From: Diphasiastrum complanatum
Lineage: Eukaryota; Streptophyta; Lycopodiopsida; Lycopodiales; Lycopodiaceae
DNA: 64,000 bases
Direction: 5' to 3'
NCBI GenBank assembly: GCA_029204225.1
Contig: CM055099.1
Location: 67,759,084-67,823,083, forward strand
In this document: positions 35,851 through 48,177 of the stretch, piece by piece
Numbering within the stretch: the stretch's first letter is position 1
Layout of the letters: every line of letters begins with the position of its first letter
The notes under the pieces: generated by a model
Told to the model about the DNA's origin: nothing
Seen by the model: the letters and a program-made list of their open reading frames with translations, nothing else
Databases searched by the model: none
Made by a program: the position numbers and the translations under genes

Positions 35851-35922
35851 GCTTACTGATGGATGTATGAAGAATGCTAAGAGGGATACGAAGATACCAC
35901 TGTATCACCTTTAATTCTATAT

Positions 35923-35934
35923 GCTCTAATACCA
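35923..35934 (-). other. Primer binding site (initiator Met tRNA), one mismatch
   Basis: Reads tggtattagagc on the minus strand, one change from tggtatcagagc. It abuts the 5' LTR at 35936 and fixes the element on the minus strand. Confidence 0.8.
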
Positions 35935-35935
35935 C

Positions 35936-36850
35936 TATAAGAAAAATAGCAATCATTCTTCCACAGAGAACATGATGCAAGTTCAAATAAATCAAACTAA
36001 TATCAGTGTCTTCAATCGCGATTTAATCTGATCTATGTACTAATAGAGCATTATTTATTCTGACTAAATATGCATGCAAAAATTATATGCGAAAGTAAAA
36101 TACTATATGTGGAAGTATGAGACAACCCAAAACCATTTAGACAATAAGAAACGATTGATCAAAAATGAATTTTTATAAATTTGAATCTGATTCATCAATA
36201 TACATCTCGATGTTGTGTCTCTGATTGAGTTAGTTACAACGAGTAATGGATATGTATTTATATTGCTATAGGACAGGTCTTTTGGCCTTTTAATACTATT
36301 AATCTAGAAATCTAACTGTTTATGATGGTTGATATTCAAATAGATGCTCTATTTTCAGGCTCGAATAAATTCTGTTCGTGAATATTTCACGATAGTCTGT
36401 CTCCTCATTTCAGCTTCGTGTTTTGCAAATTGTTCGCGACACTTGTCTCTTTGTGACATTTTTGTCATTCGCAAATTGTTTGTGACAGATGACAATTCTT
36501 GAGCTTGAAGGAAGCTAGAATATTTTGCGAACTGTTTGAGATAGTTTTGCGATAGGTGAGCTTGAAGAACAATCCAGAAGATTTTGCGAATTGTTCATGA
36601 CATCTGAGGCTTGAACAAGAAACAGAAAATTTCGCGACAAGATTCTATTTGCGAATCTTTCGAACTTCAACAAGAAAGCCACAATCTTCCACAATAGACT
36701 GTTTCACGAATCTTTCACGAATCTTTTGAGTTGACTGCAAGACAAATTTCGCGAATCCTTCACAAAAATTTTTGAGTTGGTAACGAATAGAAAAGTTTCG
36801 AGTTCACGTTCATTTCTTTCTCATCCTTTGTTAAATAAACTATGCTCTTT
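35936..36850 (-). repeat. Copia family A 5' LTR
   Basis: The part 35936-36365 pairs with the truncated 3' LTR at 32372-32837. The rest (36366-36800) is full of gcgaa/ttcgcga/cacgaat words, as in 1800-1990 and 50090-50260, showing that this repeat-rich block lies in the U3 part of family A LTRs. The outer end near 36850 is approximate. Confidence 0.72.
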
Positions 36851-39580
36851 GTTGGTAGAATCAAGATCTGTCTGATCAGTTGTTCTACGCATCCTAGAGC
36901 TATTAATCTCACAATTTATTGAAGAAGTGTTAGACTCACAATCATGCATAAATCAGGAACCCTTAAAATAAATGAAAAACAATGTTTCTCCAACATGAAC
37001 CCAAGAGTGTAAATGCTCCAAAAGCACTTGAGAGTGGATAAAGCACTGTCATGCCTTCCATACCCATCCCTAGCTACTCGCTCTACTTCCTTCTTGCCAT
37101 TGTTGATCAAATCCATCAATGCTTGATTATTACCAAGATCCAAGATGAGGCACACACCAAGATCCTTCCAACACCTTGCAAATGAACACTCAATACTAGA
37201 AGTCACACATGTGATCGAATGCCATCTAAGGCCTCACTTGACAACATACACAATCAATAGCCTCACCAACATAAGACAAATGTACAAACACAAAGCTTGT
37301 TCTACATTTTCTCTCATCCCATCTAAAAGTAATATTGAGATTGGGAGCTAGATTCAAATATGTGCTACACATGTTGAAAAACTTGTTGCAAATCTGATCA
37401 CCATCATTGTTGGATACTTGAGTCTTGATGCTTTGGTCTATGATTCTTTCTTCATAATCACATACCAAAGATGTATTATGACATAACAAGGAAGCTAAAA
37501 TAGATTTGGCAACTTCTTTATGCAACCACAATAGACACAAACCTTCTCTAATGCTAATGGATCTTCCTAATTATAAGGCTGGTTGACATATCAAAATATC
37601 AGAGATAAAATCTTTCTTGACATCTTGATTCATTGCTTACTTGCCTTCTTGTTTGTGCATGGAGTTCTTCTACCTTGCTTGTGTTGCCATGTGTGCTTGA
37701 AGTAGACCCTCCCAAGTCACAATCCTGCTTGGTCAACTTTGAGAAAGCTCAATAAAATTTGCTACAACCTATTCTAGTGCCAACCTGAATTGTTTTTGTG
37801 CCTATTAGAGTTATTCAAACTCACAAAGAATATATTAGACAAGATCTAGAAGATTGAAATCAAACTATATGCTCAACATCAAATTGCAACTCACAAATGC
37901 TAGAATCTTGATCAATAGATAACCAAACTTCCAAGGATTGATATTCCCTCAAATGAAATGTTATAGACACATTTCATAAGATTTCTAAAAACATTTAAAC
38001 ACCTAATGAATAATTGAAATCTTATTCTAAATGATCTAGCTTTGAATATCAATGGAATTACTAGCAACTAAAGGCATGTAGTGAGGAGATGCTAACACTA
38101 CCAATTTCTAACAAACATAAACTTGAATGTTTAGGCCTTTATGTGTATTGAAAAACACACCAAATACACTTTTATGATTTTGGGCACTTGGCCTCAACGA
38201 CTCTTGGGCAATCTCTACCTCCCTCATTATTTTTTAGCCTTTAACTACTAACTATTGCAAATAGTGTCAAAGTCTCTTTTGTTGCTATCTATTTGATAAA
38301 ATAACAATGTGATCATTGGGTTGTACTTACACACATATGGTGCCAGATCTATCACACTTATTTCTTACTCTAGATAAATTCGATCTATATACATGGCAAT
38401 ATACTGCCAACCCCCAACAATAACATCAGCAGCCACCATCATATAAAAAACAATGCTTGTTTTGGCAATACAATGTGACTACTGATACTAAACTTTTTGT
38501 CTTTTTTGTAGCTATTTCCAATTTTGGGAACGTCTTTAAAATGACTTGCACACTTAATTGAAAATTACCTTGGCCTCCTACCAAAGTATTTCCACCTCCA
38601 AGCACACCAAATGCAAAATCTTGCACTTCTAGCGTTAATAATCCTTAAGTCTAGATTCTGGTTTGACTCCTCTTTGAAAAAAATGGAAACTCCTTCAAAA
38701 TGACCTGTATGAAAGTTTAATTTAGCCTTAAGAAAGCTTTGATAACCTGTTAACATTTTTCAACAAGAAGCATAAGCATCAAGCTTGATTCTACTCGAAG
38801 ACTACAAAATTTAATGAGCCACAATATCACATCATAGCTTCATTACATCACCAAAATCTTTAAGGTTATAGTCAAGATTTTCACAAGAGCTCTAGATATG
38901 ATCAACAACATGTTGATAACCTTTATTCATGTGCTCATACACATTACATAAGAAAGATCACAATACTAGCTCATCAAGCAATAAATTCCTCCTCTCTTAC
39001 TTTCCCTCCACAATACAACAAATGAAAAAGGCAATGAAACGAATACTCTCTCTATTCCAATAATGAAAATTAATGGGAAATTGAGTCCTATTTACATGAA
39101 GTATGGAGGGTGATTTTCCTCTATGAAAAGACTGTACTTTAGGACCATAAATGGATCTACAAAAGATCCACAAGAGTGATTGGATGCTTGCTTAACAATC
39201 TACCAAAAAACTAGTCATCAGAAAGTTGACCTAGATTGGCAATTTGACAAACAACAAGCATTAACAATCAAAAGTATTGATCAACATTGAAATCTGAGCC
39301 CACAGTGTGTGCTACAAGCTGTAGTACGACCTTCAAGCTGAGAAACAAGTATAATTTGATTTGGTTGCGTTTGGATCACAAAAACTCAGTGTACATAGTG
39401 GAGTAGCTTGAGATTGCCAATGAGCTCCAAAAATATTCTATCTTCTCACTATGGGAGCTTGGAATACAGAGCAAATTCGACTTCCTTTGTGAATTTGGGT
39501 GGAATTCTAGCATGTAATAAGGAAGTTAACTCAGCCTTTTTGCCCTAAAATAAAACCCTAGTTTATTTCCTAGAGACATG
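36851..39580. other. No recognisable gene; two unassigned minus-strand open frames
   Basis: Minus-strand frames at 37540-37226 and 37206-36916 look protein-like (for example LGNNQALMDLINNGKKEVER) and may be one broken coding region, but I recognise no family. The rest, 37560-39580, has only short frames and is AT-rich. Part of it may belong to the LTR of the Copia element that follows. Confidence 0.4.
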
Positions 39581-39589
39581 CTTGGTAGA

Positions 39590-39818
39590 TAGCTTGTTGG
39601 TCAATTTTTCACCTTAAAACTAGGATTTAGCTCCTATAAACTAGGAATCACTACCAAAATGACATGACCAACCCTATGGACTTGACCTAGCCTACATTAG
39701 GAGTGGATTGCCACATGGAATCTTGTCTCACATGTGTGGAATCCACTATGTACAAAATTTACATTATACTACATGGTTTTTGGTCAAGTTAGATTCGCCA
39801 ATTTTTGGCAATTCTTCA
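39590..39818 (-). repeat. Copia family B 3' LTR (part)
   Basis: On the minus strand the polypurine tract TTTGAGGAGGAGTG (39833-39820) is followed by TGAAGAATTGCC, like the family B LTR openings at 11746 and 42696. The far boundary is not visible. Confidence 0.6.
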
Positions 39819-39834
39819 CACTCCTCCTCAAATT

Positions 39835-41730
39835 TAGCTTGATCTATTTACAACTCTCTTGATGGATGAATGAAAGCTTTTAGAAGTGTCTAAAAAGTCC
39901 AGCTACAAACAAGGAACTTTTGCTCCAATAGAGAATGATATCCATGAAGGATCTTTCACCACCGCTTAGAGGATCCCTTACAAGATGTTCCATTAATGTG
40001 TCTACATACATGTAGCACACTTCAAAACTAAACATCATGCCAAGCCATGGATTCCAAGGCATTTTGTGCACTTGAAGATACATCAATTAAAAAATTAAGT
40101 GCATACACAATGTTGCCAAAGGCAACTTGCCTTGCTTGGGCCACATGATTGAGCCTTGATGGCTCCATCTTGATACTCATGGTTCTTCTTGGAGTCCTCG
40201 GGTCTTGAGCTTGCTCCTCCACTTGACTTGACTCCAAACCATCAATGAACTAAATAAGGTGTTGATCCAAAGGTTCTTCTTCAAGTTTAAAAATCTTCCA
40301 CTCTTGAAAGATCACATTTCCACCATTGACAACTTCTTTGATGGAAAACAAGTAGATTCTACAATCTCTACTTGAAGAGCAATCTTTGGTCCTTACATTG
40401 GAATGATCATGCTCGAAGCATGTGGACCCAAAGATTTCCAATACAAATGATGTCTCATCCTTTATGACAATATTCAAACTATTACAAAAATAGTTATCCA
40501 ATGAAATTGCTTTATCAACAACAAATGGAGATTTGGAAGCATCAATTTTCATTGTCTTGTCATACAAAGGACTACATCATAGATATTAAAGATAAGCAAC
40601 AAGTCACTCCATTTCTACTAATACTATCCAAAAAGTATTCAAAGATAGTAGACTCTCCAATGCTCACCATCCTTGCAAGATGCACACTTGAATGGACAAT
40701 TTGCATGCAATTTGATGACCCGGCCATCGTCATTGAGGACTCCCTTGGAACTCTCATGCTTTGAGGCTGATCCTCAAGACCTTCCTCCTTTTTATGCTCC
40801 TCCTCAATGCAAGCGAGATCACACTTTGCCAAGATCTCCTCCTTTGCCAAGCTCATTCTTTCAAAAGCAACACTAGCTTCTGACTTAAACAATCTTCCAT
40901 GTTTAAATCCCTTTGCAATGCAAACATCATTCTTCAAGATGAAACAAACACCATGCTTAAAGTGGACATCCAAACCACTTTTTAAGATTAGACCAACACT
41001 AAGCATATTCTTGGTGATTCAAGGTACATAAAGGACATTTTCTAGATCCATGCATCTTGAGGATTCTAGACATAGAGAGATGGTGCCAACACCATCTATC
41101 CTACACTCTTAATCATTTGCAATATAGACAAACTTTTTAACATCATTGAGTGAGTCACGGTAAGATTGAGAAAAAGTCCTTTTCACAAGACATGTGGGAG
41201 CTAGCCCCACTGTCGATCCACCAATTGTCTTTTGAATTGCTATTGCTTGTTGGTGAGGATGTAGATGCCATCAAGAATACATCTACTTCATCCTCCTCCT
41301 CCCCCTTTGCAAGGTTTCCTTGTTTGTCCTCCTCCACTTGTGCTCTTAGCCTCTTGTAGCATTCAGATGCATAATGCCCCTTCTTTCCACAAAAGAGGCA
41401 TTTCTGCTTTGACTTGTCTTTTGAGCTTGATGTATCATCCTCTTCTTTGGCCTCCTTTGGATGCTTCTTCTTTCCATTGGTCTTCTTTTTGCCCTTGAAT
41501 GAGAAATTGGCTTTCTCATCCCCATTCTGCAAAGACAAGGAACTCATCCTAGATTTTGCATGGGGCATCCTACACTCTTCAGCCACTAATACACTGTGAA
41601 GTTTTTATATAGTTAGCAAAGTGTCTTGGATGGCAAAACTTTGGACCAAATTTGCAAAGTCATATCCTAGACCATTAAGAACAATTTGAACAAGCTCTCC
41701 ATCATGAATCTTCAAAAGATCCTATAACTG
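39835..41730 (-). pseudogene. Copia family B element, internally deleted
   Basis: Minus strand: end of gag (LVQSFAIQDTLL, 41650), one zinc knuckle CLFCGKKGHYASEC (41400), protease WWIDSGASSHMSCEKDFF (41210), protease tail (MLSVGLILKSGLDVHFKHG, 41000) and a directly joined late fragment; integrase C-terminal part (40567-40250) and its linker with RTMSIKMEPSRLNH (40170); then a piece of late RT (EHLVRDPLSGGERSF, 39990). Integrase core and most RT are deleted. Confidence 0.85.
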
Positions 41731-41839
41731 TATTTGCTTGTTGATTAGGTTGCTTGGCTGCATTCTTTGCTTTGAGAATTCAGCAATCCTGGATCTCATG
41801 GTTATTGCATTTGCAATACCTGCAAAACATCTTCTTCTC

Positions 41840-42560
41840 CTATGAATGTGGATTCAATGATTGTTCTCGACTTTGAGTCTATTTCTGATTCGATGCAGAC
41901 TGCTTGGAGCTTTTTTGCTTTTGTTGTTTTCAGCCCTTCTTGACATATAGATCATGAGAGGGAGGTAGACAAAGTGTCTTGACTTCTTCGATTATCTTCT
42001 TGCAGCAACATAGTGATAACTCTGGTAAGAATTAAATCTGAGTTTGTCGTGATGATCATCACCCAGTTCTCATATATAGAGGGCTGACTTGAAAGCAATG
42101 TCATGATTGCATCTTGATCGTCCATGACTGATCCGACAGCAGCCATCTGTTGCAAGAGATTCTTAAACTAGTTAATATGATTCTAAAGAGAATCATTATT
42201 CGACATCTTGAGTGTGAAGAATTTCCTTCGAAGATGTAACTTAGTAGCTATGTCTCTCACTTCATATAGTGATCTCAGGATGTCCCAGAATTCTTTCAAA
42301 GTTTTAGCTTCAGCTATGTGTCCAATTTGAGTATTTGATATATTGAGGATAAGAAGCGTGAAAGCTTTACCATCCTTTGATTTCCATTTTCAGTCTTATG
42401 TGTCATCTTCAGGTTTCACTTCAATATCTGTAACAACATCTTGACTCATTGGCGATTAGAAGGTCTTCATCTTAAATTTCCATAAATGATAATTGGATCC
42501 ATTCAGCTTGTCTGTGATAAGACTGGCTTTACTTTGAGAACCCAACTAGAACTTTAGTCT
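41840..42560 (-). pseudogene. Copia gag fragment of another family
   Basis: Minus strand: KWKSKDGKAFTLLILNIS, LKEFWDILRSLYEVRD, IATKLHLRRKFFTLKMS and then an open frame 42155-41952 with MAAVGSVMDDQDAIMTLLSSQ and VITMLLQEDNRRSQD. This is a UBN2-type gag distinct from the family B gag that starts just below 41730, so two gag remnants lie head to tail. Stops and shifts occur near 42170 and 42440. Confidence 0.8.
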
Positions 42561-42659
42561 GACGACGTTAAGAGAGATAATGTGTTGTGCTACAATTGGA
42601 AATCAATTCTCTAATATCGAAACAAATTGATTCAAACTAAAGAATAATTTGATATCGCA

Positions 42660-42683
42660 GGGGGGGGGGGGGGGGGGGGGGGG
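42660..42683. repeat. Poly-G run (24 G)
   Basis: Twenty-four consecutive G on the plus strand, directly followed by the family B polypurine tract. It is the longest single-base run in the window and could form quadruplexes or be a site of sequencing-length error. Confidence 0.97.
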
Positions 42684-43130
42684 TTTGAGGAGGAGTGATG
42701 AAATGTCACTTCTAACTTGCAGATTAAACATATTGATCTCATGGTTAATGTTCACATTTTGATCCCACATGTGTGGAGCTTGTTCGCACGTGTGAATGGA
42801 AGCCAAAAAAGTACTTGTATATAGTTGGATCAATCTACACAAGTGTGAACTAGTTTTTTGACTAGAATTTATGAAATCGCCATTTGGCATTATTTTCTTG
42901 TATGTAGCTACCACTTCCATGTGAATGAGTAAATGCTCCCAAATGTGAGATGTTGTTCACATGTGTGAAGCTGGCTATACTAGATAAGATATACATATTC
43001 TCCTAGATTTTATTTTTTAGGGAAGATTCCTATTTCCAAGGAGACTAGCAGTTGGATTCTAGCTAGTAGCATCAACCAACTTTGTTGTTTGGGAATAACT
43101 TGCTCCCATTGGTGGATCTAAATAAAGTGT
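42684..43130 (+). repeat. Polypurine tract and Copia family B 3' LTR (plus)
   Basis: tttgaggaggag (42684-42695) equals the polypurine tract seen on the minus strand at 39833-39820, and is followed by an LTR-like opening tgatgaaatgtc. Several cacatgtg/cacacgtg/acatgtgtg palindromes follow (42767-42972). The body of the element that should precede it is missing. The right end is approximate. Confidence 0.6.
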
Positions 43131-43379
43131 ATTTCTTATCATAAATGCAAGTTGATTGGTGGGTGATTCCCTAGCTACTTTGTATCAACAAGTCATATGG
43201 TCATTCATTACTACACAGATTGAAAAGTCTGACTCTACAAATTTGACATTTGTTTTTGTGCATCTTCTATTGTGCCTAGATCTATATTTAGGATTATTTT
43301 GGATCTTAAATTTTCATAAACACTGCCATCACATTTTGTGAGGGTGCCAAAGAATTCAAATAAGGCAAATTTTATTCAA

Positions 43380-43830
43380 GTCCAATTGGTTTGGGCTCTT
43401 ATATTCAATGGCACTTTGTAGTCTAAAGTGTAATTCAATTATCCAGACTAATGAGTGATTCAATTATCCATACTTATGGTAATGGTCACTTTAATCATCC
43501 AGACTTGTCCATTACCATCATTCATAAAATAATAGCTAAATTTGATAATAGTTTTCTCAAGATTCTCTATTTGCAACTTGATAGTATTGGTCATGAAAAC
43601 AAAAATCAGATTGTGTTGGCATATTTGTCGATGTTGGTTGCTTTGAAAATTTTCAATAAAATCAAAATAGGATTCTTATTAGTGGGTCACACTCATGTTC
43701 ATATTGACCAAATGTTTAGCAACTTTTTCAGAAAGCTAAGATGCAAAAAAGGCTTTTCTTTACCAATATTATAGAGTATTATTGAGGAGTCCTACACCCC
43801 TAAATCAAATGTGTTATTATTATGATGCAC
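43380..43830 (+). pseudogene. Fragment resembling a DUF7869-type transposon-associated protein
   Basis: The open frame 43451-43774 contains ILYLQLDSIGHENKNQIVLA, FNKIKIGFLLVGHTHVHIDQ and MFSNFF. The pattern QLD-x(n)-ENKNxx-VxAxLxxLV-x(n)-FLxVGHTHxxIDQMFS is one I associate with the DUF7869 family found near mobile elements in plants and other eukaryotes; it recalls an RNase H-like fold, but this is from memory. No partner domains are visible. Confidence 0.5.
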
Positions 43831-43999
43831 ATTTGATTTTAGATATTACATCAAAATGTTTGAACAACACTACATACACAATTAACGATGTCAATTTTTA
43901 GCATCAATTCAAAATTAAAACACATTTATTAGATCCAAGCTGGGTATTGTACAGACTATATTGCTCAGACATGTGTGGGATCATCAAACTTTGTTTGGT

Positions 44000-44400
44000 T
44001 GGTTCTGTCTACGCACTAAGTAAATTTTTCTCTAATCCTGGCATGCAACATTGGTAGATGGCGAAACGAATCTTGCAATATCTGAGAGGCACCCACAACT
44101 TGTGTTGATCTACGAAAGCAAATATGATTTTATCCCACAACACTACATCAATGCAAGTTGGGCTAGTTGTAAAGACGACAAGAAGTCGACAACTGGTGGA
44201 TGCTCAATGCTATGTGGAGTTGTGATCAGCTGGACCTGCAATAAGCAAACATTGGTAGCTCAGTCTTCATGTGAAACCGAATATGTGGTAGCTTCAAAGG
44301 TGGCAAATGAGGTAATGTGGTTGAAGATGATGATTGAAGAAATTGGCATACCATATCCAGAACCATGCATCATGAAGATGGATTCTTAGAGTGCTATTTC
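44000..44400 (+). pseudogene. Copia RNase H fragment
   Basis: Starts with ALSKFFSNPGMQHW and, after a stop at 44054, MAKRILQYLRGTHNLC; a frame change leads to NASWASCKDDKKSTTGGCSM, VVISWTCNKQTLVAQSSCE and ANEVMWLKMMIEEIGIPYPE, ending with a stop at 44387. The usual family residues DSDWA...K...SSCEAEY are partly altered. RT is not attached. Confidence 0.85.
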
Positions 44401-44544
44401 TCTGAAATGGGATATGGACAAACGAATCGTTAATTGATTCGAATTATCAAACTCGAAACTTAGCAGTCATGAGGCATAAAACTGTAACGCTCAATCGTAG
44501 GCAACGTTACAAGAGAAGACATGTAGTTAGCTGATAGTTTAATG

Positions 44545-44820
44545 TAAACCTCTCTTGTAATGATTAGCTAAATTATCTTCTAATTTTCCTTAGATGAATT
44601 TAAGTATAGAACAGAAATCAAAAGATAGATAGATTGAATGAGACAAAAATTCTGAGAGATAGAAACTTAAGAGGAGCGTCAAGCCATTATTTTGCGTTGC
44701 ACTGTCAACTCACTCTAAGAGAAGGTCTTTGCGTTGTATATATTCCTGATTTATTGCTGCATTGTAGCATATCTAGTTCCTACAATTGTGCAAAACCAAG
44801 ACACACCACACGATTAGCAT
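44545..44820 (+). repeat. Copia LTR between RNase H and a primer site
   Basis: About 275 bases between the RNase H remnant and tggtatcagagt at 44823. It ends in ...attagca just before that site. The order RNase H, LTR, primer site implies an LTR shared by an upstream and a downstream element. Boundaries are approximate. Confidence 0.55.
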
Positions 44821-44822
44821 CA

Positions 44823-44834
44823 TGGTATCAGAGT
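44823..44834 (+). other. Primer binding site (initiator Met tRNA), one mismatch
   Basis: tggtatcagagt differs from the usual site in its last base. No recognisable gag follows; 44840-45790 is AT-rich with short frames only. Confidence 0.7.
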
Positions 44835-45794
44835 AGGTTCATTAGATACAACATGCCAACTACTGCATATGGAAGTTCAAAATAAAGACACTTCTAAAAG
44901 GCGAGGTGATATGGTCAGTGACCGATCTTACAGAGCCAAAACCTCCAAAGTGAGATCCAAGGAGGGCAGAATGGATAAGGAAGGTTGAGCGCGCAATAAT
45001 GATCATCTTATCCTCCATAACCCTATTGAATGGGTAATTGAAAAGGTTTCTCCTAAGAAGATGGCCTCCAAAAGTTTCAAAAATAACCATATAAAAAATA
45101 AAAGCACATTTTTGAGTAAAATTACTTTTTTAAGGGTGTGATTTTTTACTATTTTTAAAAACTTGAGAATGCACATACCATGTTTTCAAAAGTAAATCAG
45201 TAGAAAACTATATAATTATGTTCATTGCAATTTCGATATAGTTTTAAAAAACCACACAATAAAAAAAATGAACATAAAATGCATATAGCTATTGTACTTT
45301 TCATTGAGAATTTGTTTTATGTACTTGTATAACACATTAAAACCATTTATTTTCATCTAAATATTTCAAGAATGCACTCTGCTAAGAAAAATATATCTTC
45401 AATACTTTATAATGATGCTTTAGCTGTGGGCTAGAACTTTTGTATTAGGCAACTTTCCTATGTTGTTGTTGTCATGTGACAATTTAAATCTTTTCTCAAC
45501 ATTTGTAGAGACATTTTTTGGGTTGGCCTTCTTTTTACCCTTGGAAGTAGTTAAAAATACATCATTTTTACTAAAAAATAATGAAAGATTTTGCATTTTT
45601 TATTCAATTTTAGGTCGCTTAAGAGTTCATAAAATAAGCTTTTCATATTGCATTTTTTGTTATTTAAGATATGTTTTAACATATTTATGCAAGAATAGCA
45701 AGAATAATTTTACATACCAAACCAAAAGTTAAAAAATTGAGGCTAATTTAAATGTTTCCAAGAAATTATAAATATTTTTGGTTTTGGCAGAAAA

Positions 45795-45990
45795 AGTTTG
45801 CACACAAACTTCATACACTGCATCGAGTTTGTGTGCAAATTCGATGCAGTGTATTGAGTTTGTGTACAGATCCGATGCAGTGTATCAGAATGACACACAA
45901 ACGTGATGCCTCGCAACGAAATGACACACAAATTCGATGCAGTGCATCGAGTTTGTGTGCAATTTTGATGCAGTGCATCGTGAGGAAGGA
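45795..45990. repeat. Cluster of GTTTGTGTGCA and CGATGCAGTGCATCG repeats
   Basis: Repeats of 'gtttgtgtgcaaattcgatg' and 'cgatgcagtgtatcgag' alternate, with their reverse complements (gcacacaaact, acacacaaatt) in between. 'cgatgcagtgcatcg' (45946) is itself nearly palindromic. About five units in 195 bases. 45991-46480 shows no gene. Confidence 0.8.
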
Positions 45991-46489
45991 GATGCCTCTT
46001 CCACCACTTCAGGATCATCAATACCTCTAAGTATTGATAGTGATGGGATTGATAATGACTAGCATTTGGAATTGTATGAGTCCAAAGACTTTTAAATATC
46101 GTGTGTGTCATGGAATAGAAGTGATTACTTTCTTTGTTTGTCACTTTTATATCGTAAGAGTATGAGCATTTTAAAAATGTGCTTCTTTTTTAAACTTGGT
46201 TTTCTCTAAATGGAAATGTTCTTGCAAGTGGTTTTGAGAACCCCTAAAAATGGTATAATTGTTATTCTTGTCACAAACAAAAAAAAGTCTCTTCTTTAAT
46301 GTATTTTGAAAAAAACTTTACGCCTGCATAATGATTTTTTGTTGACACCCATGAAAAGAGGTAATTTTTTGAAGTATCTTAGGGAATATTCCAAATGTTT
46401 TCCCTTAGCTGGAAAAATTACCCATTCAATAGGAAACTTCTATTCTAGATCTTCCTCTGTCAAACATTGACACTTGTTTGAATTCAAAT

Positions 46490-47590
46490 GAAACACAGAC
46501 AATTGAACCACAGGCAACCACTTAGATTTATCGAGTCTTCGCACATCTCTCTACATTTGGACAAAAGCATCAAGTGCCAGCACCCCAGCAACTAATGTAC
46601 TTTATGAAATCACTTCCCTCATCTTATCAACCACTGAGAATGCTCATCTTAAGTTTGTCTAAGATGACATTCGAAAGATCAATAAATCTCGTTGTAGACA
46701 AAAGACTGATGAGAGATGAAGGAGAAACAAATGGTGACCATAGAAGGCCGTTTTTGCAAGGTGAAAGAAGAAGTACAAAAACAAGCTCAAGATTTATAAG
46801 ACTCAAATGAAGTCTTCAACGAAGGATAACAACAACAAAGGTACTTCTACCTATAATCAATATCACAAGTCGGAGCATACAGCAGCAGACAAATGTTGGT
46901 TCGATCCAACTATACTTTGCACTCACTACAAGAAAAAAGGACATTCAGCATATGATTGCTACCATAATCCCAATGGAAAGCACAAAGGAAAAAAGGCAAA
47001 TGTCGTAGGAATCATCCAAAGATGGTGAGAAGAACGAAAATGCGATCATAGCTATCGATGAAGAGTCCATGACCTACACGCAGCATGATTATGACACAGT
47101 GATTGATTCAAGAGCCACATCTCATATCACGAATATTCTAGTAAACTACAATGCATTGGACAACACAAGAAGAGTGATACTAGGGGATGGAAACAAACAC
47201 GATGCCGAAGGCATCAAAACTCTTCAATTCTGTACACTGTTGGGACATACAAAGCTACAAGGAGGCCTTTATGTTCCCACATTGAGAAGAGATCTACTCT
47301 TTGTATCAAAAATAGCAGATCTTGGAATACGAGTCCTATTCGATGGCAATGCATGCCGAATGGTCGAGCACAGGTCGAATAAGTTATTTACCAAGGTAAT
47401 CTATGTCAAGAAAAAATAATCAACAACTAAGATAGTATACTAAATGCATCCGAAAGTGAGAACCATCTTTGGCATAAACGCGTGTATCATCTGAATATGA
47501 TTAGTCTCTATGACATGAGCAAGAAAGAACTTGTGAATGGTCTCAAAATTACACGTCCGAGAAGTTCTAGAATGGCTAGAAATAAGTTAG
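46490..47590 (+). pseudogene. Copia family A gag-protease fragment
   Basis: Plus strand: gag C-terminal region (YFMKSLPSSYQPLRMLIL, 46600), zinc knuckle pair (46860-46970: KCWFDPTILCTHYKKKGHSAYDC), protease tail region with VIDSRATSH at 47100 (the catalytic D-S/T-G reads D-S-R), YVPTLRRDLLFVSKIADLG (47270), and GAG-pre-integrase (LWHKRVYHLN, KELVNGLKI; 47468-47540). It stops at about 47590, where a Gypsy LTR begins. Confidence 0.85.
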
Positions 47591-47599
47591 TCCCATAAG

Positions 47600-48176
47600 T
47601 TAGTGGATGCTTATGGAAGACCCTCCTTGCCATAAAAGGAGACGTATTTGCCATGTAAATAGCACTTTTATTATGCTAATTTCTCTCTCTTGAGATTATC
47701 TTGCTATTCCACCTGTGTTCCCTTTGGGAAGGTGTATAGCTTGAGGGAAGGTGCTCAGGCCTCCTCTTGCCTCCTTTTCATCGGTTTCTATATTGTGGCA
47801 TGTTCTTATTTGCTATTTGCTTAGCTAGCCACAATCTATTATTTCTATCTCCCTTTTGGGAGTTAAATCAGAAGTAGTTTAATCTTATTGCTAGTTAGGT
47901 ACCGCCTTAGCAAGGTCTTATTATTTTGTTAATCTTGGTTAGTTGGGAAGCCTTAGCCAAGCTAGTTCTATTTCCATATCGAGCACCAGTTGGCGAGCAC
48001 CAGTTGGGAAAGCCTTGGTGCTCCCATTCTTGTTTGTTGATTTCCATTTTGAAAGCTTTGGTAGGTTCTTAAAAGGTGGACAATCCTCTCTACATTATAA
48101 GATCCTCTCTCCTCACTACAATCCTCTCTACACCCGTGAGATCTAGCCATCACGTAAACTAGAAATACTTCCAACA
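47600..48176 (+). repeat. Gypsy 5' LTR
   Basis: Ends CTTCCAACA at 48176, one base before a tggcgcc primer site. It contains pyrimidine-rich repeats (tcctctct several times at 48086-48130). The left end at about 47600 is where Copia sequence stops. It does not clearly match the 3' LTR at 57622, apart from TGTTGGA/TCCAACA-like ends. Confidence 0.6.
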
Positions 48177-48177
48177 T

